This document shows, piece after piece, positions 30,762-31,218 of a stretch of 31,218 nucleotides of DNA. The notes beneath the pieces were generated by a model. It worked only from the letters and a program-made list of their open reading frames with translations. It was not told the DNA's origin and did not search any database. The DNA is from Apostichopus parvimensis (Eukaryota > Echinodermata > Holothuroidea > Aspidochirotida > Stichopodidae). The DNA lies in assembly GCA_000934455.1 (NCBI GenBank), contig KN883766.1:4203-35420 (forward strand), given 5' to 3'. The translations under genes and the position numbers were made by a program. Position 1 is the first letter of the stretch; the number at the start of each line of letters is the position of its first letter.

Positions 30762-31144
30762 GTGAGTTTTTAAGTGGAATTTGAACAAATGGTTGTACTT
30801 AGTTCTAAAATCCACCCTGAGTGAAGTTGGAACAAAAAATGAATGCTCATTATCTTAGACATGCACCAGTTAAGTGTGCATTAGTGGAGATGAAAAAGTA
30901 AGCAAACATACAGAACATGGACCCAGGTGAGTGTCTAAGTAGATGTGAAAATGTAATAGCATTTGGTTTAGAAGTAGACACACCTAAGTGTCACTTATAA
31001 CAACTAAGGTTATCGGAAAACATTTAATCAACAACTACTTTGTAGCTCAAAGCAACTTTTGAAAGTGAAACTGTATACAAGACTAGAATTTATGCACAAG
31101 ACGAGAGCTATTAGTTGAAAAGTTGCAGGAAAGTTTTGGACAGG
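30762..31144 (+). other. Start of intron 12
   Basis: Begins with a consensus GTGAGT. A second 'acccaggtgagtgtctaag' at about 30920-30940 echoes the exon 12 end and donor region ('tccaggtgagttttta'), possibly a small local duplication. No further exon was recognised. Confidence 0.4.
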
Positions 31145-31218
31145 ATACTCAAGGGCGTAGGAACCGGTGGGGCTGGGGGGGGGGGGCGCCAGCCCCCCCA
31201 GTGAAAAATATGGTGGGG
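31145..31218. mobile_element. Left end of another G-rich element, cut by the window edge
   Basis: 'caagggcgtaggaaccggtgggg' followed by long G and C runs resembles the start of a further 'GGGCGTAG'-type element. The other end is not visible. Confidence 0.4.

Overview
This window is eukaryotic DNA: AT-rich, intron-rich and full of short transposable elements. Domain content (β-propeller, death-effector-like folds, ZU5, UPA), tRNA-derived SINEs, hAT-type inverted-repeat elements and AGGTCA-rich minisatellites suggest a marine invertebrate deuterostome. An echinoderm, perhaps a sea cucumber, is my best guess; this is inference, not proof. No bacterial, viral or organellar gene was recognised.

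One gene can be modelled on the plus strand from about 11.4 kb to beyond the right edge. Twelve coding exons were placed by hand: 11492-11511, 13732-14614, 18690-18960, 19704-20221, 21307-21444, 23146-23230, 24966-25289, 26333-26815, 26986-27212, 27661-27822, 28553-28705 and 30701-30761. All junctions are GT-AG and every intron phase agrees, giving one continuous frame of about 1108 residues with the 3' end missing. The order is: β-propeller (residues about 1-301), death-fold/DED-like domain (302-391), long coiled coil of 14-residue repeats (392-610), linker, second DED-like domain (639-730), acidic linker, ZU5 (about 800-900), and UPA-like region (908-1108+). ZU5-UPA is the module of PIDD, UNC5, ankyrins and the FIIND of NLRP1/CARD8. 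I recognise no named protein with this order. A cytosolic sensor or scaffold for apoptosis or innate immunity is a reasonable hypothesis only.

The first 11.4 kb holds no convincing intact gene. It does hold a broken copy of the second DED exon with its upstream intron (about 1024-1768), so this part of the gene has been duplicated locally. The 3' part of that broken exon sits in a 289-bp tandem array (1639-2483) in which each unit carries a κB-like GGGACTTTCC. A TA-flanked miniature inverted-repeat element (3290-3592), a small inverted-repeat element (7667-7835), a degenerate array of about 290 bp (8830-9540) and a tRNA-derived SINE (9601-9850) follow.

The introns carry a 212-bp tandem array (14880-15370), two colinear copies of a minisatellite block rich in AGGTCAAAGGTCA (about 16570-17790 and 25440-26290) with a third degenerate patch (22540-23060), an inverted-repeat element abutting a splice donor (21450-22079), a second SINE with a 9-bp target duplication, and a hAT-type element (29433-30541) with a perfect 8-bp target duplication and another hAT-type element nested inside it. 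Most remaining sequence is intron or intergenic DNA in which I see nothing specific.
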